NCBI GenBank assembly: GCA_029865385.1 | Contig: JAOUGX010000007.1 | Span: 1-64,000, forward strand | Reading direction: 5' to 3' | DNA: 64,000 nt | Source: Gammaproteobacteria bacterium | GTDB lineage: Bacteria; Pseudomonadota; Gammaproteobacteria; Steroidobacterales; Woeseiaceae | In this document: positions 34,705 through 41,761 of the stretch, piece after piece | Position numbering within the stretch: the stretch's first letter is position 1 | Layout of the letters: every line of letters starts with the position of its first letter | Notes under the pieces: model-generated | Told to the model about the DNA's origin: nothing | Database searches by the model: none | The model's input: the letters and a program-made list of their open reading frames with translations, nothing else | Position numbers and translations under genes: made by a program

Positions 34705-35082
34705 TTGCTGTCGGATTCGAACAAGAACTGGGTTGAACTAATCGGCGTTCTCGGCGTCGTCGCGTCGTTGGTCTTTGTCGAGCTGGAGGTCAGGCAGAAT
34801 ACGGCAGCCGTCAGGGGCGCAACCTATCAGGCGATAGCAGATGCATCGCTTCAACAGGTGATATGGTTCGCCGACAATGAAAAGCTTCGCCCGCTCTGGA
34901 TTCGGATACGGGATGACGGGGCTTCGCCCTATGATTTTACCGCGGAAGAAAATCTTGTAATCCGCGCCAATTACGTGATGACGATTCGGCGCATAGAAAA
35001 TATCTATGTGCAGGTCCGTGAGGGACCCGTCGATCCGGCGTATCCGAGCCGAGCGCCGCCTAAGGGCGATTGCCTGGTCTGA
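34705..35082 (+). CDS. Small membrane-anchored protein, probably C-terminally truncated
   Basis: A 125-residue protein from a TTG start with one N-terminal membrane helix (LIGVLGVVASLVFVELEV) followed by RQNTAAVRGATYQ, a pattern of a widespread uncharacterised family usually 150-200 residues long. The ending after VREGPVDPA does not look like the family and the coding character appears to shift frame near 35035, so the gene may be broken just before repeat copy C. Confidence 0.5.
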   Translation: MLSDSNKNWVELIGVLGVVASLVFVELEVRQNTAAVRGATYQAIADASLQQVIWFADNEKLRPLWIRIRDDGASPYDFTAEENLVIRANYVMTIRRIENIYVQVREGPVDPAYPSRAPPKGDCLV

Positions 35083-35167
35083 GCGCTCCGTCCTGTTCAT
35101 CACCACCCGGGCCACCGTGCCGGGACGGGCGGGTTTTGGCTTGCGCCGTGATGCGCCGGCATTTCCG

Positions 35168-35317
35168 GGTGACAGGGGACGATTCGCGCGCCTGAACGAC
35201 GAGGGATCGGGCCGGCTCCGCCAGATGGTGGCCTCGATCTGCGCTCATCGGCCCGGTTTCATCCCGGCCCGACGGATTGCGTCGCTGACATAAGGCCCCT
35301 TATACGTACTATCCGCC
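35168..35317 (+). repeat. Direct repeat, copy C (~150 bp)
   Basis: The most complete copy, running from GGTGACAGGGGACGATTCGC to CGTACTATCCGCC. The last ~50 bases are nearly identical to copy A. It occupies most of the gene-free stretch between the truncated membrane protein and the ParD-like gene. Confidence 0.87.
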
Positions 35318-35429
35318 CGCTATTTGCAATGGTCGTCCCCGATGTGCGGAGGATTGAGTATGGCAGCAAGTGAGTAGTAGATAATACTACTCAGTAGGCG
35401 CATTTCGCCTGCTCTCTGGAAGGTGACAC

Positions 35430-35696
35430 ATGCCAATGGTCAAGAAAAGTATCTCGGTAACCGGCCAGCAAGATAGCTGGATCAAGGCACAGATTAAGAC
35501 GGGGCATTACGGCAACGAAAGCGAAGTCGTTCGCGAGCTGATTCGTGAGCGGCAACTTAGGGACCAGGAAACCCCCGCCTAAATCGAGGCGATATGTGCC
35601 GCGCTAATTGAAGGTGAGCAGAGCGGCTTTAGTGATCGTAGCGTCGACGAAATATGGGAAGAAGCCCGACAACGTCACAGAGCGAAGGAAGCGTAA
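35430..35696 (+). pseudogene. parD: ParD-type antitoxin gene with an in-frame stop
   Basis: The ATG at 35430 opens MPMVKKSISVTGQQDSW and then TGHYGNESEVVRELIRER, the ribbon-helix-helix DNA-binding half of ParD antitoxins. TAA at 35580-35582 ends it after 50 residues. Reading straight on in the same frame gives IEAICAALIEGEQSGFSDRS and a terminal coiled tail to TAA at 35694, exactly the toxin-binding half of ParD. A single nonsense change therefore splits an 88-residue antitoxin. AAGGTG lies just upstream of the start. Confidence 0.85.
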
Positions 35697-35976
35697 GTAT
35701 CGGCTGGCAAAACGCGCCAAAGACGATCTGATCGCGATCACACAATACGGTGATGAGCATTTCGGGGTCGCGCAGTCCAACAGGTACCGTGACAAGCTCA
35801 AACAACGATTTTCAGTATCAGCAAAACAGCCGCAGCTATATCCCGCCGTTGAGCATATTCGACCAGGCTATCATCGGAGCGTGTGCGGCGCGCATTCGAT
35901 TTACTACCGCGTCGAGGCGGACGGCGTGGAAGTCATCCGCATGTTGAAGCATCAAGACCCGAGCAACGCGTTTTAA
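35608..35976 (+). CDS. parE: ParE-type toxin, start codon unclear
   Basis: The RelE/ParE fold runs from KYRLAKRAKDDLIAITQYGD (about 35695) to the end: QPQLYPAVEHIRPGYHRSV and then HSIYYRVEADGVEVIRMLKHQD are the usual late ParE motifs (target in ParE relatives is DNA gyrase). No ATG lies in frame at the expected start next to the parD stop; only TTG 35608, GTG 35614 and GTG 35632 precede it, all inside parD. With the antitoxin truncated, the toxin is probably no longer properly made. Confidence 0.75.
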   Translation: MKVSRAALVIVASTKYGKKPDNVTERRKRKYRLAKRAKDDLIAITQYGDEHFGVAQSNRYRDKLKQRFSVSAKQPQLYPAVEHIRPGYHRSVCGAHSIYYRVEADGVEVIRMLKHQDPSNAF

Positions 35977-36303
35977 GCAGCCCGCCGCTCATCGCTGCTG
36001 CGTTTGGAAAAGGCATTTCGAGTACATTCTCTGCACTTCACGAGAAAGCCACTGGCGGCAAATCACAATTTCCGACATTTTTCCGACATCAGTGGTGCGT
36101 TGTTGTGCATCGTGACGCGAAATCGCAACGGACGCCGTCTTACTTAGCCCTATAAATCAACTACTTACATAAGCCATCACGGCTTCGAACCAGGTGTTTT
36201 TCTTCTAAGAATTTGCCCGTGTACCGAATATATAGGTGCCCAAATCTCGGCAAAATTCTAAAGGAACCTCGCTGGAGACCGCATCATTCCTTGATTGCAG
36301 AAT
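35977..36303 (+). other. Gene-free stretch with conserved attachment-site flank
   Basis: No gene seen. The last 117 bases, from AACCAGG at 36188, match the flank before the tRNA-like copy at 27208 in spacing and in several blocks (TTTTCTTCTAAGAAT, CAAAATTCTAAAG, GACCGCAT). Confidence 0.7.
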
Positions 36304-36351
36304 TGATTTGTAATCAGTAGGTCCCGGGTTCGACTCCTGGTGCCGGCACCA
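36304..36351 (+). repeat. Attachment-site copy: 3' half of tRNA-Thr
   Basis: 48 bases identical to tRNA-Thr 13915-13962, ending in CCA. The 5' half is absent. Confidence 0.95.
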
Positions 36352-36389
36352 AAACACAACAGGCCCCATGAAGGGGCCTGTTGTGTTTT
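36351..36389. terminator. Long hairpin terminator after the tRNA-like copy
   Basis: A perfect 17-bp stem AAAACACAACAGGCCCC with a five-base loop, ending in TTTT; with A on one side and T on the other it can act in both directions. Confidence 0.88.
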
Positions 36390-36499
36390 GAAACCAGATC
36401 AGGGCCGCCCGGGAAGCATTCATTACGCGCCGACACGGGAGCAGTAAAGATCAATCGGCATCGGCCGAGAGTATCAAACCGTTCACTGCGGGCCGATTG

Positions 36500-36525
36500 G
36501 GGTTCGACTCCTGGTGCCGGCACCA
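36500..36525 (+). repeat. Short attachment-site copy: T-arm and CCA end of tRNA-Thr
   Basis: 26 bases identical to the last 26 bases of tRNA-Thr, 148 bases after the previous copy. The preceding ~65 bases (TAAAGATCAATCGGCA, then CACTGCGGGCCGATTGG) recur before the interrupted copy at 38847. Confidence 0.88.
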
Positions 36526-36671
36526 TATCTGTCGGTCACCTAGCTGCGACAAACGAACGTGGCTGCATGGCTGTCTTGATAATCGTATTCCTGCTCTTTT
36601 GTGAATCCGCTCACACTCATTACGCGTCTGTATAAATAGACTTTTTGGTCTGGCTCTTGGAGTTGGAACTG

Positions 36672-37085
36672 ATGGAAAAAAGCATAATTATTCTCGCGAG
36701 CCTCGGGCTGGTTTCATCGGCGTGTAGCAATTATGGTAGTTCTGGGCAGACTGTGCAGCGCACGGCTGCAATTCACGTGCCCGCTGCACCAGTGTCATTG
36801 ACTGAGGCCGATATCAGAATGATTCGGTCGTATTACGCCGATACTAGTCCAGGTAACGGACGAGGCCGAAAAAGCAGCTTGCCCCCTGGAATAGAAAAGA
36901 ATCTACAGCGGGGCAAGCCATTGCCGCCGGGAATTGCAAAACAATACCTTCCGCAACAATTGTTAGTTCGGCTTCCGCGAGCAGGCGACGGACTTGAATA
37001 TCTGGTAGTCGCCGGCAAGCTCCTGTTAGTGGAAGTTGCCACTCAGATCATAAGAGAAGTTTTGCTCGACACTGTCTTCGATTAA
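36672..37085 (+). CDS. CigR/RcnB-like lipoprotein
   Basis: A 137-residue lipoprotein, lipobox VSSACSN. The repeated LPPGIEKNLQRGKPLPPGIAKQ motif followed by a short beta-rich end that finishes VAGKLLLVEVATQIIREVL is the pattern of CigR-type and RcnB-like periplasmic proteins; their exact molecular role is not settled. The ATG at 36672 is preferred over an upstream one at 36645 because it gives a clean signal peptide. Confidence 0.7.
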   Translation: MEKSIIILASLGLVSSACSNYGSSGQTVQRTAAIHVPAAPVSLTEADIRMIRSYYADTSPGNGRGRKSSLPPGIEKNLQRGKPLPPGIAKQYLPQQLLVRLPRAGDGLEYLVVAGKLLLVEVATQIIREVLLDTVFD

Positions 37086-37389
37086 TACATTGGCTTATCG
37101 CTAATACTCCGAGGTTGACCGATTCGGAATCAAAATGACGGTTATCCTGAAGACCGGATGCGCAAACCCCGACTGTTTCGAGAATCGTGCATGCCGATGC
37201 TTCGCATGAGACAAATTCTGATCGTGTTACATAACGGCTTGGCAAATGGACAGTTTTGAACACTTGTCCACGCATTCTTGATGTTCTGGATACTTCGAAT
37301 GTCGGAATCGAGCGACAGTAGAGGCGCTTTGCGGAACAGTAGTAAAATGCCGAGATTCAGAAAATCTTACGGATCTGCTGGGGGCGATT
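37086..37389. other. Gene-free stretch
   Basis: About 300 bases between two lipoprotein genes. I see no gene, repeat or clear terminator here. Confidence 0.5.
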
Positions 37390-38337
37390 GTGACAAATCT
37401 TCGACTGAAAACGCTGGTGTCTGCAATGTTGGTCGTGACGATAGTGCTGGCCGGCTGCTCGGGCGGCTCGCCAGGCTCTGAATCCGGTAGCGGCCTGATT
37501 AGTCTTGGTGTAAGCGACGCCCCGGTACAGAATGCCCGGCAAGTGTGCGTTGAGTTTACCGAGGCGGAATTCAAAAAGTCGGATTCCGCCAGTCAAGTGT
37601 TTGTTTTCGATCCACCGGCAAAGGTGGATCTCCTGTCCTACCAGGGCATGAATGCAGCACCGCTGTTAACCAATGAAAAACTGGAAGCTGGTGCGTATCA
37701 GTGGGTGCGACTTGCCGTGGACGCAGCACAGGGCGCTAACGGTGGGGCTGGGGCCGGCATGAACGACACTGAGTGTGTCGGTGACGGATCTTACATTATT
37801 ACTGAAAGTGGCGCCGTTCATGGCCTTTACATTCCCAGTAGCGCCCAGTCGGGCCTGAAACTCAATCGCGGCTTCACAATGCCAGCAGGCGGTAGTGCCG
37901 ACTTCGTCGCCGAGTTCGATTTGATGAAGAGCGTTCACGCGCCAAAAGGGTTGGATCCGGATTACATTATGCGGCCAACAATTCGATTGCTGGACCGAGC
38001 TGAGACCGGCAGCATCGCAGGAGAAGTGTCTGCGCTTCTGGCAACTCAGACCGACTGCATGCCGGCAGTGTATCTCTACAATGCGGGCGAATCGCCGGAC
38101 GACAACGAAGATGATGGCGAATTGGATAGCATCGACCCGATAGCCTCAACAATGGTGAGCATGCAGAATGACGGTCGGTATCTCTACGAAATTGGACCGG
38201 TATTGGCAGGCATGTATGACCTGTCATTCAGTTGTGACCCAGATGATCCTGTTGCCGATGAAATGCTCAACTACGAGCAGTCAGCGGATAATCCGGTCGA
38301 GGTGCTGGCCAACCAGCAGGCTATCGCCAACTTCTAG
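37390..38337 (+). CDS. DUF4382 lipoprotein
   Basis: A 315-residue lipoprotein from a GTG start: signal with lipobox VLAGCSG, then a DUF4382 domain at ~33-200 (LISLGVSDAPVQNARQVCVEFTEAEF, KVDLLSYQG, LEAGAYQWVRLAVD, GLYIPSSAQSGLKLNRGF). This beta-sandwich domain is common in marine bacteria and of unknown role. An acidic tract (DDNEDDGELDS) lies near residue 237, before a second beta-rich segment resembling a carboxypeptidase-regulatory-like fold. Confidence 0.83.
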   Translation: MTNLRLKTLVSAMLVVTIVLAGCSGGSPGSESGSGLISLGVSDAPVQNARQVCVEFTEAEFKKSDSASQVFVFDPPAKVDLLSYQGMNAAPLLTNEKLEAGAYQWVRLAVDAAQGANGGAGAGMNDTECVGDGSYIITESGAVHGLYIPSSAQSGLKLNRGFTMPAGGSADFVAEFDLMKSVHAPKGLDPDYIMRPTIRLLDRAETGSIAGEVSALLATQTDCMPAVYLYNAGESPDDNEDDGELDSIDPIASTMVSMQNDGRYLYEIGPVLAGMYDLSFSCDPDDPVADEMLNYEQSADNPVEVLANQQAIANF

Positions 38338-38660
38338 CTACCAATAGGGCTGTAGTACCTGAAAATTCGTCCGCGCGCGTCGCAATGGCCTGTAATGCAG
38401 CTGTGAAACGGGTCTCCGGCAGTTGGAAATTTGTTGTGAGTTTTCGGGTCGTTCTAAAAAAGGAGTTTTTCAACGGAATAGGCCGTTAGCAGATCGTCCG
38501 TGCTGCGGTCCAGGCGAAGTTTGAATGGAGGGAGCCGGCGTCGGACCGGATTGATTCCTTCCAAGAAGGCGCTTGCGTACCGCATAGCTACGTGGAAGAT
38601 GCTCGCGCAAATTCCATTGGAATCTGGCCAAAAGTCCCATCGCAGCTTGCTTCCAAGCCC
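38338..38660. other. Gene-free stretch with diverged attachment-site flank
   Basis: No gene seen. From about 38545 the sequence (TTCCTTCCAAGAAG, GCGTACCGCATAG, CAAATTCCATTGGAATCTGG) is a diverged relative of the flanks before the tRNA-like copies at 27208 and 36304. Confidence 0.5.
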
Positions 38661-38707
38661 GATTTGTAATTAGTAGGTCCCGGGTTCGACGCCTGGACCC
38701 GGCACCA
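38661..38707 (+). repeat. Diverged attachment-site copy of tRNA-Thr 3' half
   Basis: 47 bases matching tRNA-Thr 13916-13962 with four mismatches (AATTAG, GACGCC and GGACCC in place of the native bases). Confidence 0.9.
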
Positions 38708-38739
38708 AAACTCTGGGTCCCTGCGGGACCCGAGTTTTG
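38706..38739. terminator. Hairpin terminator after the diverged tRNA-like copy
   Basis: CAAAACTC and GGGTCCC arms pair with GGGACCC and GAGTTTTG, with one bulged T. It sits in the same place, relative to the tRNA-like copy, as the hairpin at 36351. Confidence 0.8.
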
Positions 38740-38846
38740 TCCGGCCGCAGGAATCCCCCGGGAAGGCATCGTCGCTCTTCAATGCGGCATTACTAAAGAT
38801 CAATCGGCACCGACCGGGAATATCAAGCCGCGCACTGCAGGCCGAT

Positions 38847-38947
38847 TGGGGTTCGAGTGGACTCGCGCCATCCCTGGCGCTCGCCCTTCGGGCGCGCTTC
38901 GCGCGTCCAAATCGGCTGTCCTGCCGATTTGTCTGGTGCGGGCACCA
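38847..38947 (+). repeat. Attachment-site copy interrupted by a hairpin-rich insert
   Basis: GGGGTTCGA (tRNA T-arm) is broken at 38857 by about 76 bases, after which CTGGTGCGGGCACCA completes the tRNA end. The insert holds successive hairpins: GCGCC/GGCGC, CGCCC/GGGCG, CGCG/CGCG and CAAATCGGC/GCCGATTTG. Confidence 0.8.
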
Positions 38948-39012
38948 AATTTTAGAATTTTCGGCCGCTTTCTGGATCATTCTATTTTGGTCGTAGGCGG
39001 CACAACGGGGAG

Positions 39013-40161
39013 TCACTCGCTGGCAAGGCTGTACCACGTCCCACGGCCAGCACCGTGCTTCTTAATATGTTTTGCCTTGGTCAGCGTTTTCAGGTGATCC
39101 TTGATCGTGTTGCGGTTTGCGCCCGTGATCTTCGCTGCATCGGCAACAGTCACTCGTCCACGCTCGCGACACAGCTCCAGTATCTGAACTGAAAGTTCGG
39201 GCAGGTCGCCCAGGATCAGGCGCTCGCGCTCGATCTTCTTCTCCAGCCGCACTTTTTGCTGCTGCAGAGCGCGCAGGAAGAACTTCAGCCATGGTTGCCA
39301 GTCAGGCGTTTCTGTGTGGATCGTAACTTGCGTCTGGCGCAGGCTTAAGTAGTAGGCATCCTTGCTCTGCTCAATAACACTTTCGAGCGAACTGTAGGGC
39401 ACGTATTCGTAGGCTGCACGGAGCAACAGGAGTGTTGTCAGGATACGTGAAAGCCTTCCATTGCCATCCTGGAACGGGTGAACTGCGAGGAAAACGACAA
39501 CAAAGACCGCTATAACGATCAGCTTGTGCAGTTCTCCGTTCTCCAGATTGGTCCGCGTCCATTCCAGAAGTTCAGTCATCAGGCGCGGTGTATCGAACGG
39601 GTCTGCCGTTTCAAAGACGATGCCGATGCTCTCGCCATCCGGCCCAAAGGCTTCGACATGATTGTTGTGCGTTTTGTACTCTCCGCGATGACGCTCGTCT
39701 TTAGACGAGTACTTCAGCAGGTCGCGGTGCAGTTGCTTGATGTGGTTTTCCGTAAGCGCAATTTCTCGCGAGTTCGCAAAAACCGTTTCCATCGTCTCGG
39801 CGTAGCCTGCGACTTCCTCCTCATCACGAGATGCGAATGTCTTGATTTCAAGGCCCTTGAGCAGCGCCTCGACTTCCTTGTTGCTCAGTCTGGCTCCCTC
39901 GATCCGGGTCGAAGAGCCAATGCTTTCAATGGTCGCAACGCGACGTAGCGCATCGAGGCGATCCGGCGAGATTCGCCCGATCGCTGTCCAGGCGCCTTTG
40001 AATTCGTCGATTTCGGCAATCATCTGCAGAACTGCCGGGGTGATCGTCAGCGTTTCTGTTCGAATAGCGCCAGCCATTTCGACCTCCAATTCCATCCATT
40101 TAGAGAATGGCACGGGCCCATCCGTTTGTCCACCCATTTCCATCCAATTACTATCAGGCAC
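39013..40161 (-). CDS. Fic-family AMP-transferase with winged-helix tail
   Basis: A 382-residue Fic protein. The catalytic motif HPFQDGNGRLSR is at residues 228-239 and the N-terminal inhibitory helix motif STRIEG (Ser84 to Gly89, inhibitory Glu88) is intact, making it a class II, self-inhibited enzyme that transfers AMP (or removes it) on a target protein Ser/Thr/Tyr. Residues ~320-378 form a winged-helix domain (RGRVTVADAAKITGANRNTIKDHLKTL) that may bind DNA. No partner antitoxin gene is adjacent. The start may be internal (Met23 or Met29), since the first 30 residues are poorly conserved. Confidence 0.92.
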   Translation of the reverse strand: MPDSNWMEMGGQTDGPVPFSKWMELEVEMAGAIRTETLTITPAVLQMIAEIDEFKGAWTAIGRISPDRLDALRRVATIESIGSSTRIEGARLSNKEVEALLKGLEIKTFASRDEEEVAGYAETMETVFANSREIALTENHIKQLHRDLLKYSSKDERHRGEYKTHNNHVEAFGPDGESIGIVFETADPFDTPRLMTELLEWTRTNLENGELHKLIVIAVFVVVFLAVHPFQDGNGRLSRILTTLLLLRAAYEYVPYSSLESVIEQSKDAYYLSLRQTQVTIHTETPDWQPWLKFFLRALQQQKVRLEKKIERERLILGDLPELSVQILELCRERGRVTVADAAKITGANRNTIKDHLKTLTKAKHIKKHGAGRGTWYSLASE

Positions 40162-40240
40162 ACCAAGATTGACGATTGCGAGGCATTACAGATCGCACGG
40201 TGCCGATCGCTCCGCGTAGGAAGATTATCTCGATACGCTC

Positions 40241-40267
40241 AAAAAAAATCCCCGCGCGAGGCGGGGA
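40241..40267 (-). terminator. Terminator of the CpxP/Spy-like gene
   Basis: On the minus strand a TCCCCGC/GCGGGGA stem is followed by a run of eight T (40241-40248 on the plus strand is A-rich). Confidence 0.8.
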
Positions 40268-40395
40268 AAAGCGTGGGCGCTGTTAAGCGCCAGGGGGATT
40301 CGAAAAGTCGTGAGACCTTACCTCTGTGGAGAAAACAGCCGACGGTGCAGGCCCGGGGGATAGAAACCTGACCGCCGGCTATTCCCATTACGCCG

Positions 40396-40860
40396 TTATT
40401 GACGACGTTCTTTCCGATCGCTTTTGCGATCTTTGAACTCGGCGAGCTTCGCCCGCTGCTCATCGGTCAGCACCGCATCGATTTCACCGCGGACGCGGGC
40501 GAACAACAGCGTGGCTTCGGTCGCGAGTTCGCCGTTGGATGCCGCGATGTTCATCACCTCGGGGTCGCCCGAGTCAAGCGCTCGCAATACCTCGTGGTTT
40601 GCTCTGGCTTTGTCGCGCAACGCCTCCATCTCCGGTTTGGCTGCGCTCATGATGTTGTCCACGCTTTCACGCTGGGTCTCGTCCAGGCCAAGATGCTCGG
40701 CAATGCGCCCGGTTATCATGGCCGGATTCGGCAGGCCGAATCCCGGCCCGTCGAAGTGCCGGTCACGCGAACCTTTCTTGCCGTCGAAATCTGCGTAAGC
40801 GCTTGTGGCGAGTAGACTTGTCGTCAACAGCGCCAGCAATGCCGTCTTGTTTATCTTCAT
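40396..40860 (-). CDS. Spy/CpxP family periplasmic protein
   Basis: A 154-residue periplasmic protein: signal peptide ending TSAYA, an all-helical body with the family LTxxQ motif as LTDEQRAKLAEF near residue 132 and a first degenerate copy LGLDETQRESV near 58, and a basic tail. CpxP/Spy proteins bind misfolded envelope proteins and, in the Cpx system, restrain the sensor kinase. It is divergent from the CpxR-like regulator, as cpxP is in enterobacteria. Confidence 0.88.
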   Translation of the reverse strand: MKINKTALLALLTTSLLATSAYADFDGKKGSRDRHFDGPGFGLPNPAMITGRIAEHLGLDETQRESVDNIMSAAKPEMEALRDKARANHEVLRALDSGDPEVMNIAASNGELATEATLLFARVRGEIDAVLTDEQRAKLAEFKDRKSDRKERRQ

Positions 40861-41054
40861 GGTGGTACTCCTCGGGTCGTGTTTAATAGGTCGTCTGTTC
40901 GCCCTTGCGGGTCGAGTGTCAGATTACGGTGCCCTGTATCGAGTTACGTCATCGCCGTGCAAAGGATTGTCAAGAACTGTCAGGATGGCCCGCCCGTCGT
41001 TGCAGCGGGCGCAGGTTTGTTTCACGATGGCAGCTGACACCACGCGCCCCTGCC

Positions 41055-41759
41055 ATGAATGCACCAAACGCAAAGATTCTTATCATCGACGACGACCGCG
41101 AACTCGGCGAGATGCTGGCCGAATTCCTGGCGCCCGATCATCTCGATGTCAGCGCCTGCCTGAGCGGCGAGGACGGCCTGCAGGCGCTGCGCGACGGCAG
41201 CTACGAGTTGCTCATACTCGACATCATGTTGCCCGGCATGAACGGGCTCGATGTGCTCAAGGAGGTCCGCAAGGGCAGCGACATTCCGGTCATCATGCTG
41301 ACGGCGAGGGGCGAGGATGTCGATCGCATTCTCGGCCTCGAGTTTGGCGCAGACGATTATCTTGCCAAGCCCTTCAACCCGCGCGAGCTGCTCGCGCGAA
41401 TCAAGGCGATCATGCGACGCACCCGATCGAACGAACGGCGGGAAGGCAGCGTCAGCGTGGGCACGCTCGAGATCGATGTCCGTTCCAGGCGAGTCGTCGC
41501 CGGCGGGCAATCGATTCGCCTCACCGGGACCGAGTTCGAGTTATTGCGTTGCCTGGCCGAATCGCCCGGCGAAATCGTTTCCAAGGAACAGCTCGCGCGC
41601 GACGTCCTGGGCCGCCGGCACATGCCCTACGATCGCAGCATCGACACGCATATCAGCAATGTGCGACGCAAACTGTCGGACGCCGGCGTGGACAATCCAT
41701 CCATTCGAAGCCAGCGCGGAGTCGGTTACCTGTTGCTGGTCGACGAGCACGGGAGCTGA
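41055..41759 (+). CDS. cpxR: CpxR-like response regulator
   Basis: A 234-residue OmpR-family regulator. The receiver domain has the acidic pocket IIDDDRE, phosphorylated Asp56 in LLILDIMLPG, Thr83 region IMLTARG and Lys105 region LAKPFNPREL; the winged helix follows at ~135-230 (LTGTEFELLRCLAE, YDRSIDTHISNVRRKL, RGVGYLL). The ATG at 41055 fits the family; upstream open frame is not conserved. It lies two bases before the kinase and divergent from the CpxP-like gene, hence the Cpx assignment. Confidence 0.9.
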   Translation: MNAPNAKILIIDDDRELGEMLAEFLAPDHLDVSACLSGEDGLQALRDGSYELLILDIMLPGMNGLDVLKEVRKGSDIPVIMLTARGEDVDRILGLEFGADDYLAKPFNPRELLARIKAIMRRTRSNERREGSVSVGTLEIDVRSRRVVAGGQSIRLTGTEFELLRCLAESPGEIVSKEQLARDVLGRRHMPYDRSIDTHISNVRRKLSDAGVDNPSIRSQRGVGYLLLVDEHGS

Positions 41760-41761
41760 TC

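Noticed and set aside
27381-35317. Integron attC sites
   Set aside because: The three repeats are in one orientation and structured, but no GTTRRRY/RYYYAAC core sites or integron integrase is seen, and blocks are several kilobases with genes on both strands.
36304-36351. Additional tRNA-Thr genes at the repeat copies
   Set aside because: All copies lack the 5' half (acceptor 5' strand and D-arm), so they cannot fold into a tRNA.
40805-41761. Long N-terminal extension of the CpxA frame
   Set aside because: The open frame runs through CpxR in another phase with arginine-rich low-quality sequence; the kinase begins properly at 41762.
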